From an uncultured Oscillibacter sp. (GTDB lineage Bacteria; Bacillota; Clostridia; Oscillospirales; Oscillospiraceae), in assembly GCA_949959305.1 (NCBI GenBank), contig CATLJA010000002.1:23385-87384 (forward strand): a DNA stretch of 64,000 nt. Reading direction: 5' to 3'. The notes beneath the pieces were generated by a model. That model was not told the origin of the DNA and searched no databases. It saw nothing but the letters and a program-made list of their open reading frames with translations. The translations under genes were made by a program, and so were the position numbers. Positions 44,368 to 53,030 of the stretch are shown piece by piece (position 1 is the first letter of the stretch; the number at the start of each line of letters is the position of its first letter).

Positions 44368-45978
44368 CTATTCGCTGTCCTGTTGGTCGCCCACTTCAAG
44401 CATCAGCTTTTCCAATTCGTCGCGGAAATTCCAGACGATTTCAAAGCGTTCATCGGGATAAATGCGGATTTCCTGCAAAACCTCCGTCACGATTTCGTTG
44501 GTGATTTCCTCGACCTCTGTGTACTTTTCAAAGGTGGAAACAAAGCTGTTCTGCAAGCCACCGTCCTCGCCCATGTTCTCCAGAGCGGCCTCCACTTCGG
44601 CAATCCGGGCGGCAACGGTATCCCTCTGCCGGACAGCGGCGGCTTTCGTTGCAAGGTACTCTGCTTTATTGATCTCCCCCAGGGCAAATGATTCATACAT
44701 TCCGCTGATCTGCTGACAAAGCCGCTGGTGCGTTTCCCGCAGCCCTGACAGCGATTTTGCCATAGCAGCGGCGTCCTTTTTCCGCTCCCGGTGCTGTTCC
44801 TCCCATAACCGGTGCAGACGTACCGCCATCAACGCCTGGGCGCGAAGCCCCTCCGAAACAACATCCAGAATGTCATGCTCTGGCGTTCGCCCTGCGCAGG
44901 TATAAATGTCGTTTACGCGGGGAGTACGGCAGTAAAAGTACATCTGCTTTCCGATGTTATAGGACATTGCGTGGCCGCAGACACCGCAGCGGACCTTGCC
45001 GCGCAGGGGCCAGTCATGCTTTTCCCAGCCGTCACGCTCCATAAAAGCCCGGATCATCTTCTGTGCCCGGTCAAATTCTTCTCGCGTCACAATGCCCTCA
45101 TGGGTTCCCTCCACGGTGATCCAGTCCGCACGGTTCATCTTGACCGTGTGCGTGCTGCCCACTACATCCCGCATCCGCTTTCCGAAAATATTCTTCCCGA
45201 TATAGCGTTCGTCCCGGATAATTTTTGATACGGTTTTATCTGTCCAGAAGTTATCCTCATAAATGCTGGGCCATCTGGTACGGGAACAGCCAGCCGCCCG
45301 CTTGTAAAGCATGGGTGTCGGCACAGCTTCACGATTCAGCATAGCCGCAATCTGGTTCGTCCCCATTCCTTCTGTCACCAGCAGGAAGATACGCCGCACT
45401 GTCTCCGCCGCATCCGGGTCAATCATCAGGCGTTTCCTGTCAGCCGGGTCCTTGATGTAGCCGTAGGGCGCGAATGGTGAGAGAAAGTCCCCCCGCTGGG
45501 CGCGGAACTTCTTCGTACTTCGCACCTTTCGGGACAGGTCCCTGCTGTAAAGATCGTACAGAAGGTTCTTGAAGGAGGTTTCCAGGCTGTCCACATCAGC
45601 GGGGCGGATGCTGTCAAAGCCATCGTTGACGGCGATGAAGCGCACACCCAGGAAGGGAAACACGCAGGAAATGTAATTGCCTACGGTCAAGTAGTTACGG
45701 CCAAAACGAGATAAATCCTTGACAATGATGCACTGGATTTTCCCCTGCTTTGCCTGTTCAATCAATTCCTTGACGGCGGGACGCTCAAAGTTTTTGCCGC
45801 TCCATCCATCGTCACAGAACTCGATCACGGTGGTGCCGGCCAGTTCCGGGGTGCGGCTGATAAAGGCATCCAGCAAATTGCGCTGGTTCGTGACGCTGTT
45901 GGATTCCACCTTTCCGCCCTTATCCAAATCATCGTCCTCGGAGGACAGCCGGATATATTTCGCGGTGACAGCGATCAT
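44368..45978 (-). CDS. Large serine recombinase (third of a trio)
   Basis: 536 residues. KYIRLSSEDDDLDKGGK with the catalytic Ser, [20 protein letters not shown], zinc ribbon (KVRCGVCGHAMSYN, FYCRTPRVNDIYTC) and a coiled coil near residues 390-470. Overlaps the preceding gene by 4 bp, so all three are translated from one mRNA. Confidence 0.92.
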   Translation of the reverse strand: MIAVTAKYIRLSSEDDDLDKGGKVESNSVTNQRNLLDAFISRTPELAGTTVIEFCDDGWSGKNFERPAVKELIEQAKQGKIQCIIVKDLSRFGRNYLTVGNYISCVFPFLGVRFIAVNDGFDSIRPADVDSLETSFKNLLYDLYSRDLSRKVRSTKKFRAQRGDFLSPFAPYGYIKDPADRKRLMIDPDAAETVRRIFLLVTEGMGTNQIAAMLNREAVPTPMLYKRAAGCSRTRWPSIYEDNFWTDKTVSKIIRDERYIGKNIFGKRMRDVVGSTHTVKMNRADWITVEGTHEGIVTREEFDRAQKMIRAFMERDGWEKHDWPLRGKVRCGVCGHAMSYNIGKQMYFYCRTPRVNDIYTCAGRTPEHDILDVVSEGLRAQALMAVRLHRLWEEQHRERKKDAAAMAKSLSGLRETHQRLCQQISGMYESFALGEINKAEYLATKAAAVRQRDTVAARIAEVEAALENMGEDGGLQNSFVSTFEKYTEVEEITNEIVTEVLQEIRIYPDERFEIVWNFRDELEKLMLEVGDQQDSE

Positions 45979-47678
45979 GCCGACACCGCCTCTCTCTCGG
46001 TTTCCAAGAGCTGGAGCAGGGCGCGGTACTCGTCACGATAGCGCAGGGTGATACTCACATGGTTCTCTGCGTCAACCTCCACTCGCTCAATCAGCGCATG
46101 GGCCATAGCCTCTGTCAGCTCGGTTTCCTGCCGGTACTGGCCGCAGGCGGTGAGCCAGGGATTTTCCACCGTCTGGCGGCGGGCGTCCTTCTGCTGCTGT
46201 TCCAGCGTCTCCAAGCAAGCCTGGGCACGTTCCATGTCGGAGCGGTATCGCTCCTTCATTTCCGTGTATTCCCGCTCGGTCATCAGCTTGTCGGCGTAGT
46301 TCTGATACAAGCTGTCGTAGAGCATTTTAGCACGTTCGAGGCTCTGCTTCACGGTAGTGATCTCCCGCTTCACAGCGGCCTCCTGGCTGACAGCCTTTGC
46401 CGACTGGCTGTACTGCCGCGCCAGCTTGTCCAGATTTTCAGCCAGAGCGATCTCCCGCCGTAAAGTGTCCCAAAGAATTTCCTTCAATTCCCTTTCGTGG
46501 AGATTCTTCTTCGGGCAGGAGGCGGGATTGCTGGCATGGGTCCGGCAAATGTAATTATAAAAGAGGTTTCTCCCTTTATTCGTTACATTTTTGTACCGCG
46601 TCATGGTTTTTTTGCAGTCCGCGCAGTAGACCAGCCCTCGGAGGATGTTGGGGATTGTCCCCAGCCCGTCATGCCGCCCTAACCGCTCCTGATAGGCGCT
46701 GTTGGCCTCCTTCGCCATCCGCTGAACCGCGCGAAATGTGTCCTCGTCTATTAACGGTTCGTGGGTATTGCGGACGATGATCCACTCGGATTCCGGCACC
46801 CGGTAGGGCTTCTTTCCCTCGGAGAACCCGGAGCGTTTGCGGCCCTGCACCATGTGGCCCAAATAGACCTCATTATTCAGTATCTTTTTAACTGCCTCAA
46901 CGGTCCATATAGAGTTGGCATAGCTTTCCGACTTTGTGCAGCCTTTCAAGTAAAGGTAACGGGCAGGGGCGGGGATGCCCCGCTCATTCAGCTTCCGGGC
47001 GATGTTTTGGTAGCTCAAGCCGGAAAGCCGCCACTGAAACATATCCCGCACTACCGGCGCGGTTTCCTCGTCCGGCTCAATTCGGTGGCAATCATCAGCG
47101 CATTTTTGGTAGCCATACGCCGCCCATGTACCGATAAATTCACCGTTCTGCCGCTTGGTAGTCAAAGCAGGAAGTATCTTTCTGGATATATCCTTGCTGT
47201 AAACCGCGTTCATAATATTTTTCAGCGGCACGATATAGCCGTCCTGAGTGCGTTCGGCGGTCAGCGTGTCAAAATGATCGTTGACTGCGATAAACCGAAT
47301 CCCCAGGAGCGGAAAAATCCCCTCCAGATAGTTTCCGGTCTCCCGATAATTGCGGCCAAATCTGGATAAATCCTTGACCACGATGCAGTCCACTTTTCGG
47401 GAGCGCACATCCTCCATCATGCGCTCAAATTCCGGGCGGTCAAAATTTGTTCCCGTCCGTCCGTTGTCACAATAGAGATCAAAAAGCCGCATATCGGGCT
47501 GACTTTCGATATAATTTTCAATCAATTCCCGCTGGGTTTCCATGGTGTCGGTCCCCGGCTTGCCGCTGTCCTCCATAGACAGCCGGACATAGCCGCCCAC
47601 CTGATAAATACGCTGGACGGGTTCTGCGGGGGCGGCTACCGGCAGAATGGGATTGACCTTGCGTTTCGGCCTTGCCAT
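45975..47678 (-). CDS. Large serine recombinase (second of a trio)
   Basis: 567 residues with an N-terminal extension (ARPKRKVNPILPVAAPAEPV) before [36 protein letters not shown], zinc ribbon (LVYCADCKKTMTRYK, YICRTHASNPASCPKKN), coiled coil. Starts 1 bp after the upstream recombinase stop with an AAGGGAGG box. Trios of co-encoded serine recombinases occur in Clostridial mobile elements and may act together. Confidence 0.92.
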   Translation of the reverse strand: MARPKRKVNPILPVAAPAEPVQRIYQVGGYVRLSMEDSGKPGTDTMETQRELIENYIESQPDMRLFDLYCDNGRTGTNFDRPEFERMMEDVRSRKVDCIVVKDLSRFGRNYRETGNYLEGIFPLLGIRFIAVNDHFDTLTAERTQDGYIVPLKNIMNAVYSKDISRKILPALTTKRQNGEFIGTWAAYGYQKCADDCHRIEPDEETAPVVRDMFQWRLSGLSYQNIARKLNERGIPAPARYLYLKGCTKSESYANSIWTVEAVKKILNNEVYLGHMVQGRKRSGFSEGKKPYRVPESEWIIVRNTHEPLIDEDTFRAVQRMAKEANSAYQERLGRHDGLGTIPNILRGLVYCADCKKTMTRYKNVTNKGRNLFYNYICRTHASNPASCPKKNLHERELKEILWDTLRREIALAENLDKLARQYSQSAKAVSQEAAVKREITTVKQSLERAKMLYDSLYQNYADKLMTEREYTEMKERYRSDMERAQACLETLEQQQKDARRQTVENPWLTACGQYRQETELTEAMAHALIERVEVDAENHVSITLRYRDEYRALLQLLETEREAVSA

Positions 47679-47679
47679 C

Positions 47680-49326
47680 TCAGACCGCCTCCCTTCCGAG
47701 GAGCAGCCCTTGGGCCTGCAAGAGCAAATCCATCAGCCACCGAAATTCATTGTGCCAGCGGTAAACGATTTCCACCCGGCGGTCACGGTAGACCATGACA
47801 CGCTCAATCAAGGTTACAACAATGGTGCGGTCCAGCTTGGTAATATCCTGGTGCTTGCGGAATTGCTCCATCCACTCCCGGTTCTGGCTGAAGCTGCCCA
47901 TTTCCTGGTCAATTTCCCCTTGAATGGTTTCGGCCTGTTCCTCCGCTTCGGCACGGCGGCGGGAATAGGTCTTTTTCAAGCCTTGGTATTCCTCCCGGTC
48001 AATCACGCCGTCCGCGAGGCTTTCATACAAGGAGCGCAGGAGGGCTTGATTGCGGTCAATTTCCTCCTGCTTCTTCGCCAGTCGTTCTTGCAGCTTCTTC
48101 ACGCTGGCCTGCTGTAATCGGGCGGTGTCGGTCATTTCCAGCAGGTCGGAGAGGTCGATCACATCCCGGATGTGCTTTTTCAGCGCCGTCAGAACGATTT
48201 CGTCCAGCGCCTCAATCCGCAGGGAGTGGGCGGAGCAGGTCTTTTCGTTCTTGTGGGCGGCGCAGATGTAGTACACATACCGTTTCTTGCCGGAGGGGAC
48301 GGTCTTTCGTATCATGGAGCTGCCGCACTCACCACAGCAGACCATTCCGGAGAACAACTCCACCGCCTTGCCGCTGACGCTGGTGCGGGTATCCAGGGCA
48401 AGCACCTTCTGGACGCTCTCAAAATCGTAGCGGTCAATGATCGGCTCATGGCAGTTCTCAACGATTGCCCATTCCTCGCGGGGCTTTGTGACCAGCCGCT
48501 TGACCTTATAGCTGGGCGTGGTCACGCGCCCCTGCTCCAGCACTCCGATATAGACCGGATTTTTGAGAATCCGTAGCACCATTCCGGCGCTCCAGACGGA
48601 TTCCTCTTTTACACGGAATCTGGTAGAGTAGCGCATCCCCTGGGAACGCTTGTAGTCCAGCGGTGTCGGGATGCCGTCTTTGGTCAGACGGTCGGCAATA
48701 TCGCCCGCGCTGACGCCCTCTAATTTCCACTTGAAAATGTCCCGCACCACATCAGCAGCGTAATCGTCTACCAGCAGGCGGTGATGGTCCGCCGGGTCCT
48801 TTCGGTAGCCAAAAACAGCAAAAGAGCCAATGAAATCCCCGCGCTGGCGTTTGATTTCAAGCTGGCTCCGTGTTTTCACCGAGGTATCCCGGCAATATGC
48901 CTCGTTGATGAGGTTTTTGAAGGGGATCACCAGCTCGTCCGATTCCACATTGCTGTGCAGGCTGTCATAGTGGTCGTTGATCGCAATAAACCGCACACCC
49001 AGGAAGGGAAATAACTGTTCCAGATATTCCCCCACGCCCAAGTGGTTGCGGCCAAAACGGGATAAATCCTTGACCACGATGCAATTGATCTTGCCAGCCT
49101 TGACCTCGGCCATCATTTCCTGGAAGGCCGGACGGTCAAAATTGGAGCCGGTATAGCCGTCATCCACTTTGATGCCGCACTCCCGCAGTTCCGGGCAGTG
49201 CGACAAATAATCACGGATCAGGTCCTTCTGTCCCGTGATGCTGTTGCTTTCGTCTTTGTCCCCGTCCTCGCGGGACAGACGTACATAACCGCAGGTATTC
49301 CATACCTGTTCAGCGGTCTGCTTCAT
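47680..49326 (-). CDS. Large serine recombinase (first of a trio)
   Basis: 548 residues. CGYVRLSREDGDKDESNS with the catalytic Ser, [20 protein letters not shown], recombinase domain, zinc ribbon (MVCCGECGSSMIRKT, YICAAHKNEKTCSAH) and coiled coil (VKKLQERLAKKQEEIDRNQA). An AAGGAGAG box precedes the ATG and is itself part of the inverted repeat at 49337-49380. Confidence 0.93.
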   Translation of the reverse strand: MKQTAEQVWNTCGYVRLSREDGDKDESNSITGQKDLIRDYLSHCPELRECGIKVDDGYTGSNFDRPAFQEMMAEVKAGKINCIVVKDLSRFGRNHLGVGEYLEQLFPFLGVRFIAINDHYDSLHSNVESDELVIPFKNLINEAYCRDTSVKTRSQLEIKRQRGDFIGSFAVFGYRKDPADHHRLLVDDYAADVVRDIFKWKLEGVSAGDIADRLTKDGIPTPLDYKRSQGMRYSTRFRVKEESVWSAGMVLRILKNPVYIGVLEQGRVTTPSYKVKRLVTKPREEWAIVENCHEPIIDRYDFESVQKVLALDTRTSVSGKAVELFSGMVCCGECGSSMIRKTVPSGKKRYVYYICAAHKNEKTCSAHSLRIEALDEIVLTALKKHIRDVIDLSDLLEMTDTARLQQASVKKLQERLAKKQEEIDRNQALLRSLYESLADGVIDREEYQGLKKTYSRRRAEAEEQAETIQGEIDQEMGSFSQNREWMEQFRKHQDITKLDRTIVVTLIERVMVYRDRRVEIVYRWHNEFRWLMDLLLQAQGLLLGREAV

Positions 49327-49336
49327 ATTCTTCTCT

Positions 49337-49380
49337 CCTTGTCGTTAAAGTCTAATCAGCAAAACACTTTAACAACAAGG
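49337..49380 (-). promoter_or_regulatory. Inverted repeat covering the recombinase ribosome binding site
   Basis: CCTTGTCGTTAAAGT (49337-49351) and ACTTTAACAACAAGG (49366-49380) form a 15-bp stem with one mismatch. On the mRNA the 3' arm contains AAGG of the Shine-Dalgarno box, so the stem could hide it. It could also be a recombinase binding site. Confidence 0.5.
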
Positions 49381-49456
49381 GGAGCGCGGTTGTCCTGTTG
49401 CCATCACATTAACATAACTTTTGGCTAATGTCCAGAGTGTTTTGCAAATTTCTTTG

Positions 49457-49717
49457 TCAGCATTTTGAGCGTATGTAGGAGAGCATCCTGTCCTCCAGCG
49501 TCACATCGGTGTCGGTGAAGCTGACCTTCACCACATATTTCCCGTGGCGGTAGCAGTAGGGGTTGCCGATCTGCCGGATAAAATCCAGCATCCGCTCCTT
49601 CTTGGGCAGGGAGGTGTTGACCTCCACATCCCGGATATCCCGCAGGGTGTCCGGGTCCACCGTCCGAATATCCACATTCTGCATGGCCTCGACCTGTTCT
49701 CTGGTGTAGGTTTCCAT
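49457..49717 (-). CDS. Small conserved element protein (DUF6870-like)
   Basis: 86 residues from ATG 49717, which has GGGGGG 7 nt upstream (a TTG two codons earlier is less likely). METYTREQVEAMQNVDIRTV, then LRDIRDVEVNTSLPKKERML, DFIRQIGNPYCYRHGKYVVK. I associate this pattern with the DUF6870 proteins found in integrative elements of gut Firmicutes; function unknown. Confidence 0.65.
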   Translation of the reverse strand: METYTREQVEAMQNVDIRTVDPDTLRDIRDVEVNTSLPKKERMLDFIRQIGNPYCYRHGKYVVKVSFTDTDVTLEDRMLSYIRSKC

Positions 49718-49731
49718 CTTCAAGCCCCCCT

Positions 49732-50559
49732 TCAGCGTTTGAAGCGGTAGGGCAGTTCCAACCCGCCGCTGTTGTACTTATCCAGGATAATACGGGCGAA
49801 GCGCAGGGCAACATCTGTCTCAATGCGGCCCAGGCGAATGATCTCCTCCGGGCTGACGAGGGCCATTCGCCGGACAAAGGCCCGGTCGCTCAGTTCCGTC
49901 TCATAGGTCTTGACAAACAGGGCCATGCCGGAGAGCATGGAGGCTTTCAGCGAATTGGGCGTACCCTGCCACGCCCCGGCCATCAGGGACAGCATACGGG
50001 TGAACGCCTCGCCGCCGAGAAGCTGGTAGGCGTTGATAAGGGCACGAATAGGGGCGATCTCAAAGGGTTCGCCGGTCGGTTCATCCAGCGCCCACACAAA
50101 GCCAACATTCTCCACCAGACATTTGATTTCCAGGATTTTGGCGTCCGAGCCGGATTCCACCAGGGCCTTGGTATGCTGGCGCGGGGTCAGGGGCCGCTTT
50201 CCCTTATCCAGCTTGGCGTACAATTCGGCCTCCTGCTCATAGGTCATACCGGTGTAGATCATGCAGGGGACGATCACATCCCCGCCGCCCGCCATCTGAC
50301 GCATGGCGGCAATCCGGTTCTGTCCATCAACCACGTTGAATTTGCCGTCCCGAAAGCTGACGATCACCGGGTAAAGCTCCCGGCTGTTCCAGTTGCGGAT
50401 CAGCTTGTCCACGTTTTTCTGCTCCACGCCCCGCTGATAGGGCAGGTCGGAGGTCAGTTGACTGGTAGACATGGCGCGGATAGTGCCCGGATTGCTGTAC
50501 TCGACCTCAGCGGGAGGGAAAAGCGTCTGCTGCTCCGGCTTGGGCTTTTTACTTCTCAT
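49732..50559 (-). CDS. DUF6551/ParB-like protein
   Basis: 275 residues. The N-terminal half has a ParB-like nuclease fold pattern (MSTSQLTSDLPYQRGVEQKN, FNVVDGQNRIAAMRQMAGGG) where DGQNR corresponds to the ParB GxRR-type motif. Such DUF6551 proteins sit in conjugative elements and are thought to be plasmid-partition relatives. It overlaps the next ParB-like gene by 11 bp and precedes the small gene at 49717. Confidence 0.75.
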   Translation of the reverse strand: MRSKKPKPEQQTLFPPAEVEYSNPGTIRAMSTSQLTSDLPYQRGVEQKNVDKLIRNWNSRELYPVIVSFRDGKFNVVDGQNRIAAMRQMAGGGDVIVPCMIYTGMTYEQEAELYAKLDKGKRPLTPRQHTKALVESGSDAKILEIKCLVENVGFVWALDEPTGEPFEIAPIRALINAYQLLGGEAFTRMLSLMAGAWQGTPNSLKASMLSGMALFVKTYETELSDRAFVRRMALVSPEEIIRLGRIETDVALRFARIILDKYNSGGLELPYRFKR

Positions 50560-51523
50560 TTTTTATGCTTCCTTTCATTTGTTGTAATAAATCGTGGATA
50601 GCGGTGGAGATCGTACCGAACCGCTTTTGTAGGTAGTCAAATTGCACCTGGGATATGTCGGGGAAAACGACTGTGCAGAAGGGGTCGCTGTACCACGCAA
50701 ATTCCCGGTGGAATTTCTGAATAAAAGAATCCAGCTCCGCCAGGAGAGCGTCCGGGGTATAGCTGCAATCCTTATCGTGGTTTTTCAAATCGGCTATGGA
50801 TTCCTCAAAGGAGGCATAGTGCCTGCCGCTGGACGAATAGGGAACGGAGGGCGGCGGGGCCTCCGCTACTGGCTCCGGGCCTGTTGAGGAGTGAGTACCG
50901 CCAGATGTCAACCGATTAGCCGCCTCACTTTGCTGTTCTGGTGCCAGCCGAGATAGTTTTAGCAAGTCCTTTTTCTTGACTTTCTCAGTTGCGTTCTGGA
51001 CGATTTGCTTTGCCTCTGGCGTTAAATTTTGTTCGATTTGAAGATTTTCTTCGATTACTCGCTTTGAAACCCCTAGTTTTTCGGCGGTATCAGAAGTGAA
51101 AGATTTTAACGTGGGCGCGCCGGGCGCGCTCACGTTGTTTCCAAGCGCACGGTTCATTCCGGCGGCTTGTGCAATACCGGCCTTTGTCTCCGGGTGCAAA
51201 CCCTCGTAAACTTCCTTCCTGCGCAAAAGCAACTCCCGAAATTCAATGTCAGACAAGTCCTTGCGCACAAAATTTTCATCAATCTCTGCCAGTTCCGCTT
51301 GCAGCCCCTCCAAATCGCTGACCGTACACTCAATTTCCGACCAACCCAGCAGCTTTGCCGCTTCCAGCCGGTGCAGACCGGCAATCAGAACATGGCCGCA
51401 GTCAATGGTAATCGGATTGAGCAAGCCCACTTCTGATATGCTGCCTGCCAGTTCCCGTATATCTTCCGCTCTGGCCTCCCGCCGTCCGGGGTTGACCGTG
51501 ATCTCGCTGATAGGAACAAGCAA
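50549..51523 (-). CDS. ParB N-terminal domain protein
   Basis: 324 residues from TTG 51523, where a GGGGAGG box lies 8 nt upstream; upstream ATGs have none. ParB core: LVPISEITVNPGRREARAED, LAGSISEVGLLNPITIDCGH, LIAGLHRLEAAKLLGWSEIE. A central helix-turn-helix (SDTAEKLGVSKRVIEENLQI) and a linker rich in Ser/Pro follow. Likely DNA partition or regulation of the element. Overlaps the DUF6551 gene. Confidence 0.8.
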   Translation of the reverse strand: MLVPISEITVNPGRREARAEDIRELAGSISEVGLLNPITIDCGHVLIAGLHRLEAAKLLGWSEIECTVSDLEGLQAELAEIDENFVRKDLSDIEFRELLLRRKEVYEGLHPETKAGIAQAAGMNRALGNNVSAPGAPTLKSFTSDTAEKLGVSKRVIEENLQIEQNLTPEAKQIVQNATEKVKKKDLLKLSRLAPEQQSEAANRLTSGGTHSSTGPEPVAEAPPPSVPYSSSGRHYASFEESIADLKNHDKDCSYTPDALLAELDSFIQKFHREFAWYSDPFCTVVFPDISQVQFDYLQKRFGTISTAIHDLLQQMKGSIKNEK

Positions 51524-52129
51524 TATTCTCACCTCCCCGGCCATAAGCCGCATTATCATCCATTCATGCCGGATGGAACACCTGGGGCCACAGTCTGCCT
51601 ATGGCTCCGGGTCTTTCATCCGGCTGTCGGGCGGGAAGAACCGCGCCGGTCCTGGTTGTGTCCTCTTTCTGTGAGGAAGTGACCGGCGCGGGTTCCCTTT
51701 GAATACCCTTTCTAAAAAATGTGTGCCGTATTATCGGGCGGCATGACCGCCCTGCTGCTCTCCCCCGGCACGGGAATATGCAAGCCCGCCCTGGTGCGGC
51801 GGCGCGATACCAGCAGACGGTGGCGGCAGGTGACTAAGCTGCCCAGGCCGTTCCCCCAGTATCTCCCTTTTACCCTGCGATACGGGTGTTTGCGGTGTCT
51901 CCCGCGTCTACGGCGTTACCAGCGCCGGACAAGCCGCCCAGGTGTCGCTCGTACCTTTGATGTGATCGCTTTGACGGGCAGGGAGCGGAAAGAGATCACC
52001 CCCTTTACTCCGGCCCTGGCCCGCAGGCAGTCTTGGCGATTGGATGGCTGATGCAGGATTCATCACTTGCATACTGAATATGAGCGGGAGTTTGTCCCGC
52101 TGTTTGTCAAGGTGCTGGGGGATTGTGCG
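51524..52129. other. 600-bp region without a convincing gene
   Basis: It holds a strong hairpin, GAACCGCGCCGGTC (51638-51651) with GACCGGCGCGGGTTC (51681-51695, one bulge), 115 bp upstream of the ParB-like start, likely a leader structure. The rest (51720-52050) is GC-rich with only a 110-residue plus-strand frame of low-complexity Arg/Pro composition and no ribosome binding site, which I do not accept as a gene. Confidence 0.5.
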
Positions 52130-52447
52130 TCAGGGAGCAAGCTGGAAGATGATACTGCTGATCGTAGCCAGATCGTCACCATCAAGCTGTTCGCTCAGTT
52201 TAATGAGCAGATTGATCTGCTTTGAGTTGAGCGTCTTACGGTAGGGATAGTAGTTATCCCGAACTTTGACGCCTCCACCATAGCGGCCACGGACAGTTTC
52301 AAGCGGGTAAGAACAGATAAGCGCCGTAATGTCCCGCCGGATTGTCATCTTGGAAACATTGAACTCATGCGCCAGATTGTCGTATGTATCGTGCCTTCTC
52401 AGGCACAACACTTCTAACAGGCACTGGCGGCGTTCGGATAGGCTCAT
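52130..52447 (-). CDS. DeoR-type helix-turn-helix regulator
   Basis: 105 residues from ATG 52447 after AAGGGCGG. SLSERRQCLLEVLCLRRHDT, LAHEFNVSKMTIRRDITALI is a DeoR/HTH_11 DNA-binding domain. The ~40-residue remainder has no ligand domain, so it is a DNA-binding module only. Probably regulates the ParB-like genes downstream or itself. Confidence 0.75.
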   Translation of the reverse strand: MSLSERRQCLLEVLCLRRHDTYDNLAHEFNVSKMTIRRDITALICSYPLETVRGRYGGGVKVRDNYYPYRKTLNSKQINLLIKLSEQLDGDDLATISSIIFQLAP

Positions 52448-52678
52448 GCCCCCACCGCCCTTCCGTTGCTCTCTGCCTCCCATGGTAAACGGTAAAGTGT
52501 TCGCGCCGAGAACACATAAGAAAAGTTCTTGCAGAAATTTCTGTGTGAATGGTATTTACTCATTTGTTACCTCCAAAAATCCGAAAATGGTTAGGTTCAA
52601 ATTCAGATTTCCGAGGGCGGAGCGCGGGGAGCATACTGTCGCCAAACAAAGTTTGATATTTTTCTTGTTTTTTTGAGA

Positions 52679-52829
52679 AAATTTACTACTTGAAACCAGT
52701 ATGGGTAAATTTCATTGGGACAACTCGACCGCTTTCGGCAAAATTCCCTTGATTTTGATAGGGAATCCTGCGGAAAACAGTCGAGAAAAAAACAAGGCGC
52801 AAACAACCACAAAGTCGTTTGCGCTTTTT
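52679..52829 (+). ncRNA. Candidate structured RNA ending in a terminator
   Basis: Successive stems on the plus strand: AAATTTAC/GTAAATTT (52679-52686 with 52705-52712); CTCGAC/GTCGAG (52724-52729 with 52780-52785) enclosing CCGC/GCGG and ATTCCC/GGGAAT (52743-52748 with 52761-52766); then a terminator GCGCAAACAAC/GTCGTTTGCGC (52797-52807 with 52814-52824) followed by TTTTT. A 62-codon frame runs through it but has no ribosome binding site. No known RNA family recognised. Confidence 0.5.
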
Positions 52830-53030
52830 GGAAAATATAGAGCGAATGGGAAAGCCGTCTGTGGCATCTTGCGGTTTCAGTCCGCATAGTCAAATCCTTT
52901 TATCGCAGTTTCTCCGGCTAAAAGATATAAAAAAGGCGGCAAGGGATTTCTGCTCCCTTGCCGCCTTTCGCAGCTTGATACACCGGATTCAAACAGTAGA
53001 AAATGTCACTATTATTAAAGTTTTTTGGGA

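Noticed and set aside
51719..52051. 110-codon plus-strand frame
   Set aside because: Arg/Pro-rich low-complexity translation with no start signal, in a noncoding stretch of the element.
52701..52889. 62-codon plus-strand frame
   Set aside because: No ribosome binding site and the same bases form several stems and a terminator; treated as a structured RNA candidate.
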